64,000 bases of DNA, from assembly GCA_018667335.1 (NCBI GenBank), contig JABIVD010000044.1, positions 62,001 to 126,000 of the forward strand. The letters run 5' to 3'. The translations under genes were made by a program, and so were the position numbers. Each line of letters opens with the position of its first letter. The stretch's first letter is position 1. The notes beneath the pieces were generated by a model, which had not been told where the DNA came from, did not search any database, and saw only the letters and a list, made by a program, of their open reading frames with translations. This DNA comes from Rhodospirillaceae bacterium (lineage in GTDB: Bacteria; Pseudomonadota; Alphaproteobacteria; UBA6615). Shown here piece by piece: positions 43,453 to 52,375 of the stretch.

Positions 43453-44847
43453 CTAGCGGCCCATGCCCGGCGGCAACATGCCGGGCGGCAACCCGCCGCC
43501 ACCAAGTCCGGGCATTCCGCCGCCACCCATGGGCGGCAATTTTCCACCCATCTTTTTCATCTTCTTCATCATCGTGTGCATCTGCTGATACTGCTTCAGC
43601 AGCTTGTTAATTTCCTGGATGGTGGTGCCCGAGCCGGCGGCGATCCGTTTCTTGCGCGACGCCTTGACCATCGCCGGTCGCTGTCGCTCCTGAACCGTCA
43701 TCGACAGGATGATCGCTTCCTGGCGTTTGATCAGGCTGTCGTCCATATCGTGGTCGGCCATCTGCTTCTTGATCTTGCCGATGCCCGGGAGCATCGACAT
43801 CACGCCGCCAAGACCGCCCATTTTCTTGAGCTGGCGCAGCTGATCAAGGAGATCCTCGAGGTCGAAATCGCCCTTCTGCATCCGCCGCGCGATCTTCTCG
43901 GCCTTTTCCTCTTCCACAAACTCGTGGGCGCGCTCGACCAGGCCCACCACGTCGCCCATATCAAGAATGCGGCCAGCGACACGTTCCGGATGGAACGGCT
44001 CAAGCGCGTCCATCTTTTCGCCGGTACCGATCAGCTTGATCGGTTGGCCCGTCACGGCGCGCATCGACAGCGCGGCACCACCGCGCGCATCACCATCCAT
44101 CCGGGTCAGGACGATGCCCGAAATGCCGACCCGCTCATGAAAGGCCTGCGCCGTGTTCACCGCGTCCTGCCCGGTCATCGCATCGGCCACGAGCAGGGTT
44201 TCATGAGGTTTCGCCGCATCGCGGATGGCCGTCGCTTCGGCCATCAACCCGTCGTCGATCGCCAGACGGCCGGCGGTATCGAGCAGGACCACGTCGTAGC
44301 CCTCGCGCCGGCCCTGATCCATGGCGCGCTTGGCGATGGCAACCGGCATCTCACCGGTCCGTATATCCAGGGTCGGGATCAGGGCCTGGTCACCCAGCAC
44401 CCGGAGCTGTTCCTGCGCGGCCGGACGGCGCACGTCGAGAGACGCCATCAAAACGCGCTTCTTCTGTTTCTCGACCAGATGGTGCGCGATCTTGGCGGTC
44501 GTCGTGGTCTTGCCGGAGCCCTGCAGGCCGACCACCAGAATGGCGACCGGCGCGGGCGCATTCAGGTCGATCTCGACCGCGTCCCCGCCGAGCATCTCGA
44601 TCAGCTGATCATGGACGATCTTGACGACCATCTGCCCCGGCGTGACGCTTTTGACGACCTCCTGGCCAACGGCGCGTTCCTGCACCGCGGCGATGAAATC
44701 GCGCACGATCGGCAACGCCACATCCGCCTCGAGCAGGGCAACACGCACCTCACGCATGGCCGCCGCGACGTCATCCTCCGACAGGGCGCCGCGCCGTTTC
44801 AGGCGATCGAAGACGTCGCCCAGGCGTTCGGTCAGTGATTCAAACAA
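43453..44847 (-). CDS. ffh: Signal recognition particle protein Ffh
   Basis: A 464-aa GTPase. N domain about 1-95, G domain with VGLQGSGKTTTTAKIAHHL, DTAGRLAID, TRMDGDARGGAALS and the GEK-D region, and a C-terminal M domain (about 295 onward) rich in Met and Gly that binds 4.5S RNA and signal peptides. It targets membrane and secreted proteins with FtsY. It precedes the two VOC genes and then rpsP. A long gene-free AT-rich region lies upstream. Confidence 0.97.
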   Translation of the reverse strand: MFESLTERLGDVFDRLKRRGALSEDDVAAAMREVRVALLEADVALPIVRDFIAAVQERAVGQEVVKSVTPGQMVVKIVHDQLIEMLGGDAVEIDLNAPAPVAILVVGLQGSGKTTTTAKIAHHLVEKQKKRVLMASLDVRRPAAQEQLRVLGDQALIPTLDIRTGEMPVAIAKRAMDQGRREGYDVVLLDTAGRLAIDDGLMAEATAIRDAAKPHETLLVADAMTGQDAVNTAQAFHERVGISGIVLTRMDGDARGGAALSMRAVTGQPIKLIGTGEKMDALEPFHPERVAGRILDMGDVVGLVERAHEFVEEEKAEKIARRMQKGDFDLEDLLDQLRQLKKMGGLGGVMSMLPGIGKIKKQMADHDMDDSLIKRQEAIILSMTVQERQRPAMVKASRKKRIAAGSGTTIQEINKLLKQYQQMHTMMKKMKKMGGKLPPMGGGGMPGLGGGGLPPGMLPPGMGR

Positions 44848-44968
44848 AGGCCTTCACCCTATTTTTGCAGCAACCAGCATTGCGCCGGTTCCCGCAACCA
44901 CGTCACAACGACAAACGCGCCAGCGCGCGAAACTCGCGGACTGGCGGAGCTCCGACCACCGGCCGGAG

Positions 44969-44988
44969 CCGCATCTTTATTGATGCGG
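44969..44988. promoter_or_regulatory. Palindrome CCGCATC-N6-GATGCGG
   Basis: A perfect 7-bp inverted repeat with a TTTATT spacer, 122-141 bp upstream of ffh. It has no U-run on either side, so a protein-binding site or RNA hairpin is likelier than a terminator. Confidence 0.35.
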
Positions 44989-45133
44989 AATGGCGCGGAA
45001 CCTATGCGAAGCCGTATTGCGGGTCAAGCTTCGCACAACAATATCGTGCGCCCACAATATGTTAGCTGCGCGCCTGTATACCTACTTCGGTACCGCTGCG
45101 AGACATCATACCGGGGTCGCCAAACGCGGCACC

Positions 45134-45157
45134 GAATACGGTATCGAATACGGTATC
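45134..45157 (+). repeat. Tandem 12-bp repeat GAATACGGTATC
   Basis: Two exact adjacent copies of GAATACGGTATC (45134-45145 and 45146-45157) followed by GATGC. It lies in the ffh-XRE intergenic region. Function unknown. Confidence 0.6.
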
Positions 45158-45261
45158 GATGCATTCTCCGCCACGCGGGTTTGGACGGTATGACCAGAGG
45201 ACGCGCAAACCTTCACATGTATGAAACAAATTAACTAAACATCTGTAGTTATTGTATTTTT

Positions 45262-45289
45262 TGTAGCAAGGATTTTTTCTCCTATACCC
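45262..45289 (+). promoter_or_regulatory. Candidate sigma-70 promoter for the XRE gene
   Basis: TTGTAG (45262-45267), 16 bp, TATACC (45284-45289) within the AT-rich stretch upstream of the XRE-family gene. The leader would be about 170 nt. The match to consensus is moderate. Confidence 0.35.
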
Positions 45290-45464
45290 TTGTATGCACC
45301 TGAAGGTTATGCGATATTCAGTTCGTCGTGACTCGGGGGAGATACGGCAAAAGCAGTATTTTCCAATTTTTTCGCCGATGGGACGGGGCTATTCAGGCCG
45401 CACAACCCGTTCGGCGCGAACGTTTTGCTGCAACAGCATTTTCGCAAGTAGAGGAAGAATTTTC

Positions 45465-45845
45465 GTGCCACATCCCGTTGATACACATGTTGGCCGGCGC
45501 ATGCGCCAAAGACGCGAAATGTGCGGCATGCCGCAAAAGGAACTCGCACGGCAGTTGGGTATCAGCTTTCAACAGGTTCAAAAATACGAAAGCGGCGCCA
45601 ACCGGATCAGCGCATCGAAACTCTGGCAGCTTTGCGGCGTCCTCGATGTGACCCCGGGATATTTCTTCGAAGGCCTCAATTCGCAACGCAGTTCTGCCGG
45701 ATCTGCCGATAAGGCCGGCGCGCCGGAAACGGATTCACGCTCCGCGCGCCAGGTCCTCGACCTCAATCAGGCATTTCAAAAAATCGCCGACACCCGCGTC
45801 CGCCGCCAGATTGTCCAACTGGTGAAATCGCTCGGCCGCTCCTGA
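45465..45845 (+). CDS. XRE-family helix-turn-helix regulator
   Basis: A 126-aa regulator. The HTH_3 domain contains VGRRMRQRREMCGMPQKELARQLGISFQQVQKYESGANRISASKLWQL, with C-terminal region LDLNQAFQKIADTRVRRQIVQLVKSLG. Proteins like this are common in alphaproteobacteria and act on unknown targets. I chose GTG at 45465, preceded by AGAGGAAG with about 8-10 nt spacing. The open frame extends to 45294, but that part is not family-like. A CACCCTC-N7-GAGGGTG hairpin follows the stop (45855-45875). Confidence 0.8.
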   Translation: MPHPVDTHVGRRMRQRREMCGMPQKELARQLGISFQQVQKYESGANRISASKLWQLCGVLDVTPGYFFEGLNSQRSSAGSADKAGAPETDSRSARQVLDLNQAFQKIADTRVRRQIVQLVKSLGRS

Positions 45846-45854
45846 GCCGCAAAC

Positions 45855-45875
45855 ACCCTCGTCTATTGAGGGTGG
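45855..45875 (+). terminator. Hairpin after the XRE gene, no U-run
   Basis: CACCCTC (45855-45861) and GAGGGTG (45869-45875) form a 7-bp stem 10 bp past the XRE stop. It has no U-tract, so termination may be weak or factor-dependent. dapF starts 34 bp later. Confidence 0.35.
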
Positions 45876-45908
45876 ACGCACGGCCCCCGGCGGCCCTATA
45901 TCCCGCCC

Positions 45909-46760
45909 ATGGGCATGCGAGATTTCATAAAGATGCACGGACTGGGCAATGACTTCGTCATTGTCGACGCGCGCGACCATCCGCTTCGCGTCAGCGATGT
46001 CGGCACGCGCCGGCTGTCCGACCGTCACACCGGGATCGGCTTCGACCAGCTGATCGCGCTGGACGCGCCGGCGGACGATAGCGCCGACGTGGATGTCCGC
46101 ATTTACAATTCCGACGGCGGCGAAGTCACCGCATGCGGCAACGCCATGCGGTGCGTAGCCCACCTGTTGTTGGACGCGGACGACCAGCCGTTGAGAATTC
46201 GCACGGGCGCGGGGCTGCTTCATGCCTGGCGCAGCGCCGACGGTTCGGCAACCTACGCGGTCGACATGGGCCCCGCCCGCGACAGATGGCAGGACATTCC
46301 CCTGGCCGAGGCCTGCGACACCGATCACCTGCCGCTTTCGCTTGGCACCCTGTCGGACCCCGTCGCAGTCAACATGGGGAATCCGCACGCGGTCTTTTTC
46401 GTCGACGACCTCGCATCGATCCCGATCGAAACCCTCGGACCTGAGCTCGAACATCATGCAATCTTTCCGGAACGCGCGAATATCGGCGTCGCGCAGCTCG
46501 TCGGACCCGATGCCCTGCGTCTGCGGGTATGGGAGCGCGGCGTCGGATTGACGCTGGCCTGCGGTTCGGGTGCCTGCGCCGCAGCGGTCGCCGCCCATCG
46601 CCGCGGCCTGACCGGCCGCCACGTCCGGATCGATGTCGACGGCGGCACACTCATGATCGAGTGGCGCGACGACAATCACGTGGTGATGTCCGGACCGGCG
46701 GTGGAAAGCTTCCGCGGATCGATCGCCGAGGACGCATTCATGGCAGGCGAAAATGCCTGA
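45909..46760 (+). CDS. dapF: Diaminopimelate epimerase
   Basis: A 283-aa enzyme. DFIKMHGLGNDFVIVD, YNSDGGEVTACGNAMRC (catalytic Cys76) and LACGSGACAAAV (second catalytic Cys) are the DapF signatures. It converts LL-DAP to meso-DAP for lysine and peptidoglycan. Met1 and Met3 are both possible starts. It overlaps mtaB by 8 bp, the first of a tightly coupled run to ftsY and EamA. Confidence 0.96.
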   Translation: MGMRDFIKMHGLGNDFVIVDARDHPLRVSDVGTRRLSDRHTGIGFDQLIALDAPADDSADVDVRIYNSDGGEVTACGNAMRCVAHLLLDADDQPLRIRTGAGLLHAWRSADGSATYAVDMGPARDRWQDIPLAEACDTDHLPLSLGTLSDPVAVNMGNPHAVFFVDDLASIPIETLGPELEHHAIFPERANIGVAQLVGPDALRLRVWERGVGLTLACGSGACAAAVAAHRRGLTGRHVRIDVDGGTLMIEWRDDNHVVMSGPAVESFRGSIAEDAFMAGENA

Positions 46761-48021
46761 TACGCGTGCGCCGGAAATCATCACATTCGGCTGTCGGCTG
46801 AACGCCTATGAATCCGAGGTCATGCGCAAGCATGCCGACAAAGCCGGGCTGACCAACACCGTGATCATCAACACGTGCGCAGTCACGTCGGAGGCGGAAC
46901 GCCAGGCGCGCCAGGCCATCCGCCGGGCCCGACGCAAAAACCCCGAAGCGCGGATCGTCGTGACCGGCTGTGCCGCACAGATAAACCCCGCCGACTATGC
47001 CGCGATGGCCGAGGTCGATGTCGTGCTGGGGAACACGGAAAAACTGGACCCGGCGCGCTTCACCGACCTGGATCACGCGCCGGTGCAGGTGAACGACATC
47101 ATGTCCGCGCGCGAAACCGCCGCACATCTGATCGAGGGTTTCGACGGCCGCGCACGGGCATTCATCCAGGTCCAGAATGGCTGCGATCATCGCTGTACGT
47201 TCTGCATCATCCCATTCGGCCGCGGCAATTCCCGGAGCGTCCCGATTGGAACCATCGTCGAGCAAGTACGCACCCTGGTCGATCATGGCGTGCAGGAAGT
47301 CGTCCTGTCGGGCGTCGACATGACGTCCTATGGCGCAGACCTTCCCGGTCGGCCACGCGCCGGCCAGATGATCCGGCGCCTGCTGGCGAACGTGCCCGAC
47401 CTGCCCCGCCTGCGGCTCAGTTCTATCGACGTGGCCGAAATCGACGATGACCTGCTGCACCTGATCGCCGACGAACCCCGCCTGATGCCCCATCTGCATC
47501 TCAGCCTCCAGGCCGGTGACGACATGATCCTCAAGCGGATGAAGCGGCGCCACAGTCGCGCTCAGGCCATCGCGTTTTGCGAGCAGGCCCGGCGGTTGCG
47601 GCCGGACATTGTCTTCGGCGCTGACCTGATCGCCGGGTTCCCGACGGAGACCGATGCGATGTTCGCGCAAAGCGAGGCCCTCGTGGCCGAGTGCGGGCTG
47701 ACCCATCTTCATGTCTTTCCCTATTCACCCCGCCCGGAAACACCGGCGGCGAGAATGCCGCAACTCGACCGTTCACTGATCAAGAAGCGCGCCGCTGATC
47801 TGCGCGCCGCCGGCGACCGGAACCTGGCCGCCTTCCTGCGCGATGAGGTCGGACAAACACGTGCCGTCCTCCTGGAGCGACCGGGTATGGGACGCACGGA
47901 ACAATTCGCCGAAGTCGTCTTCGAGGACACCAACGCCGCACCGGGGCAGATCATCGACACGCGGATCACGGGCGCCGATGGCACACGTTTGAACGGCGTG
48001 ACACTGCGGGATGCGGCATGA
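46753..48021 (+). CDS. mtaB: tRNA t6A37 methylthiotransferase
   Basis: A 422-aa radical-SAM enzyme. N-terminal UPF0004 domain with ITFGCRLNAYESEVM and INTCAVTSEAERQARQ, radical SAM motif NGCDHRCTFCIIPFGRG, C-terminal TRAM-like region. FGCRLN and its length identify the MtaB branch rather than MiaB or RimO. It adds methylthio groups to t6A37 in tRNA. It overlaps ftsY by ATGA. Confidence 0.92.
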   Translation: MPDTRAPEIITFGCRLNAYESEVMRKHADKAGLTNTVIINTCAVTSEAERQARQAIRRARRKNPEARIVVTGCAAQINPADYAAMAEVDVVLGNTEKLDPARFTDLDHAPVQVNDIMSARETAAHLIEGFDGRARAFIQVQNGCDHRCTFCIIPFGRGNSRSVPIGTIVEQVRTLVDHGVQEVVLSGVDMTSYGADLPGRPRAGQMIRRLLANVPDLPRLRLSSIDVAEIDDDLLHLIADEPRLMPHLHLSLQAGDDMILKRMKRRHSRAQAIAFCEQARRLRPDIVFGADLIAGFPTETDAMFAQSEALVAECGLTHLHVFPYSPRPETPAARMPQLDRSLIKKRAADLRAAGDRNLAAFLRDEVGQTRAVLLERPGMGRTEQFAEVVFEDTNAAPGQIIDTRITGADGTRLNGVTLRDAA

Positions 48022-48974
48022 GCGGAGACGGCTGGCTATCGAAGCTCCGTGCCGGGCTATCACGCACCTCTTCACACCTGTCCGGCGAAATCGGCAGCAT
48101 ATTCACGGCGCGCAAGATCGATGCCGAAACGTTGTCGGAACTCGAAGATGCTTTGATCATGGCCGACCTCGGGGTCGCCACCGCAGCGAAGCTCGCCGCC
48201 GACATCGGCGACCGCAAATTCCCCGGAGATGCCGACGAGCATGACGTCCGCGAGGCGCTGGCGGAAAACATCGCAGAGCTCCTCGAACCCGTGGCGCGGC
48301 CCCTATCTGACCTTACGGCCACGCAGAGCGGACCGCGGGTGATCCTCGTTGCCGGCGTCAATGGAACGGGCAAGACCACCACGATCGGGAAGCTGGCTGC
48401 GCGGTTCACCGAGGATGGGCGTTCGGTGATGCTCGCCGCCGCGGACACCTTCCGGGCGGCCGCGATCGACCAGTTGAAATTATGGGGTGAGCGCGTGGAC
48501 GTGCCCGTTGTCGCCCAGAAACAAGGCAGCGATCCGGCCGCCGTAGCCTTCGACGCCATGCAGCAGGCCCGCGACGCCGGCGCGGATCTGCTGCTGATCG
48601 ACACGGCCGGCCGCCTGCACAACAAGGCCGACCTGATGGCCGAACTCGAGAAAATCATCCGGGTCATCAAGAAGGTAAACCCGGACGCGCCGCATGATGT
48701 TCTGTTGGTGCTCGACGCAACCACCGGCCAGAACGCCCATGCTCAGGTCGAGACGTTCAGCGAGCTGGTCGATGTGAGCGGCCTCGTGGTGACCAAACTC
48801 GACGGGTCGGCGCGCGGCGGTGTGATCGTCGGCCTGGCGGACCGCTTCCAACTGCCAATCTATGCGATCGGCGTCGGCGAAGACGTGGATGATCTGCGGC
48901 CGTTCGAGGCCACTGCGTTTGCGCGCAACCTGCTCGGTCTCGACGTGACAGCGCCAGGCGAATCTGCCGAATGA
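48018..48974 (+). CDS. ftsY: Signal recognition particle receptor FtsY
   Basis: A 318-aa GTPase. NG domain only: VILVAGVNGTGKTTTIGKLAARF, ADTFRAAAIDQLKLWGERV, DTAGRLHNKADLM, TKLDGSARGG. It lacks the long acidic A domain found in E. coli. It docks Ffh at the membrane. It is coupled to mtaB upstream and EamA downstream by ATGA overlaps. Confidence 0.96.
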   Translation: MSGDGWLSKLRAGLSRTSSHLSGEIGSIFTARKIDAETLSELEDALIMADLGVATAAKLAADIGDRKFPGDADEHDVREALAENIAELLEPVARPLSDLTATQSGPRVILVAGVNGTGKTTTIGKLAARFTEDGRSVMLAAADTFRAAAIDQLKLWGERVDVPVVAQKQGSDPAAVAFDAMQQARDAGADLLLIDTAGRLHNKADLMAELEKIIRVIKKVNPDAPHDVLLVLDATTGQNAHAQVETFSELVDVSGLVVTKLDGSARGGVIVGLADRFQLPIYAIGVGEDVDDLRPFEATAFARNLLGLDVTAPGESAE

Positions 48975-49834
48975 CAACGATCGTCGCCCTGGCTGTCGTC
49001 CTGTCGGCTCTGATGCATGCAAGCTGGAACGCACTGGTCAAAGGCGGGACGGATGGCTGGCTGACCGGTGCGATGATCGCCGGATTTGCCGCCGCGGGCG
49101 CACTGATCGTAGCCGTCGCTTTCGTGCCATGGCCGGCCCCTCACCACTGGCCATGGCTGATTGGCTCCGGCGCTCTGCATGCCGGTTATTTTGTCCTCCT
49201 GGTGAGCGCCTACGCGCATGGCGATCTCGGAAAGGTCTATGCCATCGCGCGCGGCACAGCGCCCCTAATCATCGTCGCCCTGGCCGGGCCATTGGTCGGC
49301 GACGTGCCGGGCTGGCAGGAGATCGCCGCGATCACGGTCCTGGTCACGGGTGTCGTTGCCCTCACGTTCGAGCCGGGGAAGTTCGCAACGGCCGACCTCA
49401 AGGCCATCGTCCTCGCCCTGCTGACCGGCGGCATGATCGCAGCCTATTCCCTGTTCGACACCATCGGCATTCGCACCGTCGGCCCCGAGATCGAGTACGC
49501 CGCGATCGTTTATGTGTGCTGGCTCATGATTTTCACCGCCATCCCGGTCCTCGCCATCGCGTTCGCCCTTCGGCGCGGGAGGATCATCACCTACATGCGC
49601 GCCAACGCGCTCAAGGGGATCGCCGGCAGCACCGTCGCGGTTGGCAGCTACGCATTGATCCTGTTTGCCTTCGAAAACGCGCCGGTCGCCAGCGTCGCAG
49701 CCTTGCGCGAGACCGGCGTGGTGTTCGCGGCATTGATCGGAACATTTTTTTTGGGCGAACGCCTCGGCAAACGGCGAATTCCAGCCGCGATACTCGTGGC
49801 CGTCGGCGCGAGCGCGCTCAAATTCGCGGCATAA
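48971..49834 (+). CDS. EamA/DMT-family transporter
   Basis: A 287-aa ten-segment membrane protein with two EamA repeats. ALMHASWNALVKGG near the start and VASVAALRETGVVFAALIGTFFLGE in the second repeat are typical. Substrate unknown. It overlaps ftsY by ATGA and is the second DMT protein in the window (the other at 31150-32070). Confidence 0.82.
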   Translation: MTTIVALAVVLSALMHASWNALVKGGTDGWLTGAMIAGFAAAGALIVAVAFVPWPAPHHWPWLIGSGALHAGYFVLLVSAYAHGDLGKVYAIARGTAPLIIVALAGPLVGDVPGWQEIAAITVLVTGVVALTFEPGKFATADLKAIVLALLTGGMIAAYSLFDTIGIRTVGPEIEYAAIVYVCWLMIFTAIPVLAIAFALRRGRIITYMRANALKGIAGSTVAVGSYALILFAFENAPVASVAALRETGVVFAALIGTFFLGERLGKRRIPAAILVAVGASALKFAA

Positions 49835-49884
49835 CCAACTCCGGGCTTTCGCCCGACCATCAACAATCGTAGGTTCGCGCCGTT

Positions 49885-50511
49885 ATGCGCCCATGGATCA
49901 AACTGATAATCGAAGCTGGCCCGCTCGTGGTCTTCTTCGTCGTGAACGGCCGCGATGGGCTCCCGGAATTTCGAAATCTCTGGCTGCCGGAGGGCGGCAG
50001 CCTGATGGCGGAACAGAGTTTGTTCGAGGCCACCGGCGCGTTCATGGTCGCGACCCTCCTCGCACTGGTGACCGGCTGGGTCCTGGAGCGCCGCCTGCCC
50101 GTCATGCCGCTCGTCAGCGGCATCTTCGTCGTTTTCTTCGGCGGACTGACATTGGTCCTCGCGGACGAGACCTTCATCAAGCTCAAGCCAACCCTGGTCA
50201 ACACGCTGTTCGCGGTGATCCTGTTCGGCGGTTTGCTGACGGGTCGATCGCTATTGAAACCGCTGTTTGGCGCAGCGGTTCAGTTGACGGATCAGGGCTG
50301 GCGCAAACTCACCCTGCGCTGGGCGATCTTCTTTGTCGTGCTCGCCGTCCTGAATGAAATCGTCTGGCGAAACTTCACCACCGACTTTTGGGTCTCGTTC
50401 AAACTGTTCGGTATCATGCCGCTGACGTTTTTGTTCGCGGCCTCGCAGACCCCGTTGTTCCTGCGCGAGCAGATCGAAGACGCCGTCGAACCCTCGTCTT
50501 CGTCCGACTAG
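49885..50511 (+). CDS. yciB: Septation protein A / inner membrane protein YciB
   Basis: A 208-aa protein with about five to six membrane segments. Typical start KLIIEAGPLVVFFVVNGR, then GLTLVLADETFIKLKPTLVNTLFAVILFGGLLTGRSLLKPLFG and NEIVWRNFTTDFWVSFKLFG, which are YciB/IspZ motifs. It acts in envelope maintenance and division. It follows EamA by 50 bp. Confidence 0.93.
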   Translation: MRPWIKLIIEAGPLVVFFVVNGRDGLPEFRNLWLPEGGSLMAEQSLFEATGAFMVATLLALVTGWVLERRLPVMPLVSGIFVVFFGGLTLVLADETFIKLKPTLVNTLFAVILFGGLLTGRSLLKPLFGAAVQLTDQGWRKLTLRWAIFFVVLAVLNEIVWRNFTTDFWVSFKLFGIMPLTFLFAASQTPLFLREQIEDAVEPSSSSD

Positions 50512-50596
50512 CTGGAATCGGCGCGTCGGATCGGGTGCGACTCAGCACCGCCAGGCAACGCCTGCATCATCCATGTTGGCCGGCCGACCGACCGAA

Positions 50597-50833
50597 CTAG
50601 ACGACGAGGTTCAGGTAACTTCCGCGCGGCGCATTCGGATTGAGGGTCGCGGCATCCTTCGGGACCTGCACCCGCGGCTCGGCCGCAGCGGTGCGCTGTG
50701 CGTCGGGTCTGGCGTCGGGTCGCGCGGCGGCGTCCCTGGGATTGTTCGCCACACCCGGTGCGCGCGACGGCACGGCCGGGTCGAGTTGGCGAAGAATGGC
50801 GTGGAGCGATGAGGGCGCGGGTGTAACGGACAT
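50597..50833 (-). CDS. Small hypothetical protein (Pro/Ala/Arg-rich)
   Basis: A 78-aa frame. It is Pro/Ala-rich and disordered, with a C-terminus of NPNAPRGSYLNLVV. Short proteins of this composition ending in a RGS-hydrophobic tail occur in Rhodospirillales as I recall, but I know of no function. It diverges from the DUF2336 gene (36-bp gap) and converges on yciB. Confidence 0.42.
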   Translation of the reverse strand: MSVTPAPSSLHAILRQLDPAVPSRAPGVANNPRDAAARPDARPDAQRTAAAEPRVQVPKDAATLNPNAPRGSYLNLVV

Positions 50834-50869
50834 AAATGCTACCGGTAAACGTTAAGACAAATTCATCAT

Positions 50870-52144
50870 ATGGCGCGTCCGCTTAACGAATTGCTAAGGC
50901 CGCCGACAAACTCATTTACCAGTTGGCAACCGGAACCACGCAAAATGGCCCATCGACCGAGCGGCGTGCGCTTGGATTCCGGGAGTCCCACTTTGTTTGC
51001 TGAAACCCATGGCGAGAGCGCCCTCGACGTTGACGCACTGTTGCGTCTGTCCCGCGACCGGTCGGCTGCGGCGCGGCGCGAACTCGTCGAGATCATTGGC
51101 GACCTGTTCTTCGACAAGGACCGTGTCCTGAACGAACGCGAACGCGTTGCCATGGGCGAGATTCTGCGGCAGCTGATCCATGACGTCGAAATATCGGTCC
51201 GCAAGCACCTGGCAATACGCTTGTCCGACGAGCCAGACGCGCCCTCGGAATTGGTCTTCGCGTTGGCCAACGACAATGCCGAAATTGCGCATCCCATATT
51301 GATGCGTAGCGACGTCCTGAAAGACCCTCAACTCATTGAAATTATTCGCAATCGAGACCTTGAGCACCAACTCTCCGTGGCGATGCGCACGTCCGTCTCC
51401 GAGACCGTCGCCGACGTGTTGGTCGAGACCGAAGAAGTCACCGTTATCGAACGTCTGCTGGAGAATCCGGGCGCAGAGATCGGGCAGAAAACGATGGCCT
51501 ATCTCGTCGAACAGTCACAGCGGGTGGACGCTTTCCAGAATCCGCTCATCCGCCGCAAGGACCTGCCGAAGAAACTCGCCGAACGGATGTACTGGTGGGT
51601 CTCGGGCGCCTTGCGTACGGAAATCCTGGACCGGCATGATCTGGATGCGAGCCAACTCGACGATGTCATGGAATCCGCCATCGAAGCGGCCGTCCGATCC
51701 GATTCCGAACTGACACCGGGGGGCGCGGCTGCATCCCGGCTGGTTGCGCAACTGGTCGAGCAGCATGGCATTTCCGCCGAACTGATGATCGAAGTTCTCC
51801 AGGCCGGAGAAATTGCCTTGTTTGAGCACATGGTCGAACAGGCGACCCGACTGCGCCAGCCACTTGTCCGGCGATTGATCTATGAATCCGGTGGTGAAGG
51901 CTTGGCCATTGTGTGCCGCGCCATGGGCTACACGGTCGCAGAATTTCTCATACTTGCCGAACTGTGCCGCGCGGCGCGTCCACAGCGCAGCGAGGAGTAT
52001 CCTGTCACTCGCATGAAACCGGACGCTTTCTATGAACTGATCCACCCTGCTGCGGCGGGACTGGTTCTGGACCGCTGGCGGCGCAATCCCGACTATCTCG
52101 ACCTGTTGCGACAGGTCGAGGCACTGGCGGGAAATCCGGTGTAG
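50870..52144 (+). CDS. DUF2336 domain protein
   Basis: A 424-aa protein, alpha-helical repeat type: LLRLSRDRSAAARRELVEIIGDLFFD, LADEP-like LSDEPDAPSELVFALANDNAEIAHPIL and MAYLVEQSQRVDAFQNPLI are typical of DUF2336, found mainly in alphaproteobacteria, often near signalling and chemotaxis genes. Function unknown. Start uncertain: ATG at 50870 or 50945. A TTAA-N7-CTAA element (50883-50897) would be in the promoter if the later start is right. Confidence 0.78.
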   Translation: MARPLNELLRPPTNSFTSWQPEPRKMAHRPSGVRLDSGSPTLFAETHGESALDVDALLRLSRDRSAAARRELVEIIGDLFFDKDRVLNERERVAMGEILRQLIHDVEISVRKHLAIRLSDEPDAPSELVFALANDNAEIAHPILMRSDVLKDPQLIEIIRNRDLEHQLSVAMRTSVSETVADVLVETEEVTVIERLLENPGAEIGQKTMAYLVEQSQRVDAFQNPLIRRKDLPKKLAERMYWWVSGALRTEILDRHDLDASQLDDVMESAIEAAVRSDSELTPGGAAASRLVAQLVEQHGISAELMIEVLQAGEIALFEHMVEQATRLRQPLVRRLIYESGGEGLAIVCRAMGYTVAEFLILAELCRAARPQRSEEYPVTRMKPDAFYELIHPAAAGLVLDRWRRNPDYLDLLRQVEALAGNPV

Positions 52145-52375
52145 AGCGACGAGATTGTGCCAGCACGACAGGTGGGCGTAATTTAATTACCAAATAAGTG
52201 TTCTTTGTGTTTTATAATTTCACATAAACGCGTATTGTGAAGGCATAGATCTTGCATGATCTTGTATAATCTTCGGCGCTTACCAAGATTTTTAGCCGAT
52301 AATGTTTCGTGTTGCGACTGGCGGTCGCTAATTTGACGTTCGAACGTCGCGTTCTGCGACAAGATGGAGATCGAG
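52145..52375 (+). promoter_or_regulatory. AT-rich promoter region of the RTX gene
   Basis: AT-rich in contrast to its neighbours. It contains two TATAAT hexamers (52213-52218 and 52265-52270) and a tandem 10-bp repeat GATCTTG-C/T-AT (52248-52257, 52258-52267) overlapping the second one. No good -35 element is found at the right spacing. The RTX leader probably starts here. Confidence 0.4.

Larger units (their letters stand above)
44848..45464. other. 617-bp gene-free divergent region between ffh and the XRE regulator
   Basis: I see no convincing gene here. Base composition shifts from GC-rich near ffh to AT-rich at about 45200-45330. It holds a perfect CCGCATC-N6-GATGCGG palindrome (44969-44988), a tandem 12-bp repeat (45134-45157), a sigma-70-like promoter at 45262-45289 and a long leader before the XRE gene. 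A small RNA cannot be excluded. Confidence 0.5.

Noticed and set aside
43438-44838. A 466-codon open frame opposite ffh
   Set aside because: Ffh is unmistakable on the minus strand. The plus frame is His/Arg-rich without family features.
44835-45300. Short plus-strand open frames between ffh and the XRE gene as small proteins
   Set aside because: They overlap each other in several frames, have no good ribosome sites, and show no codon pattern like neighbouring genes.
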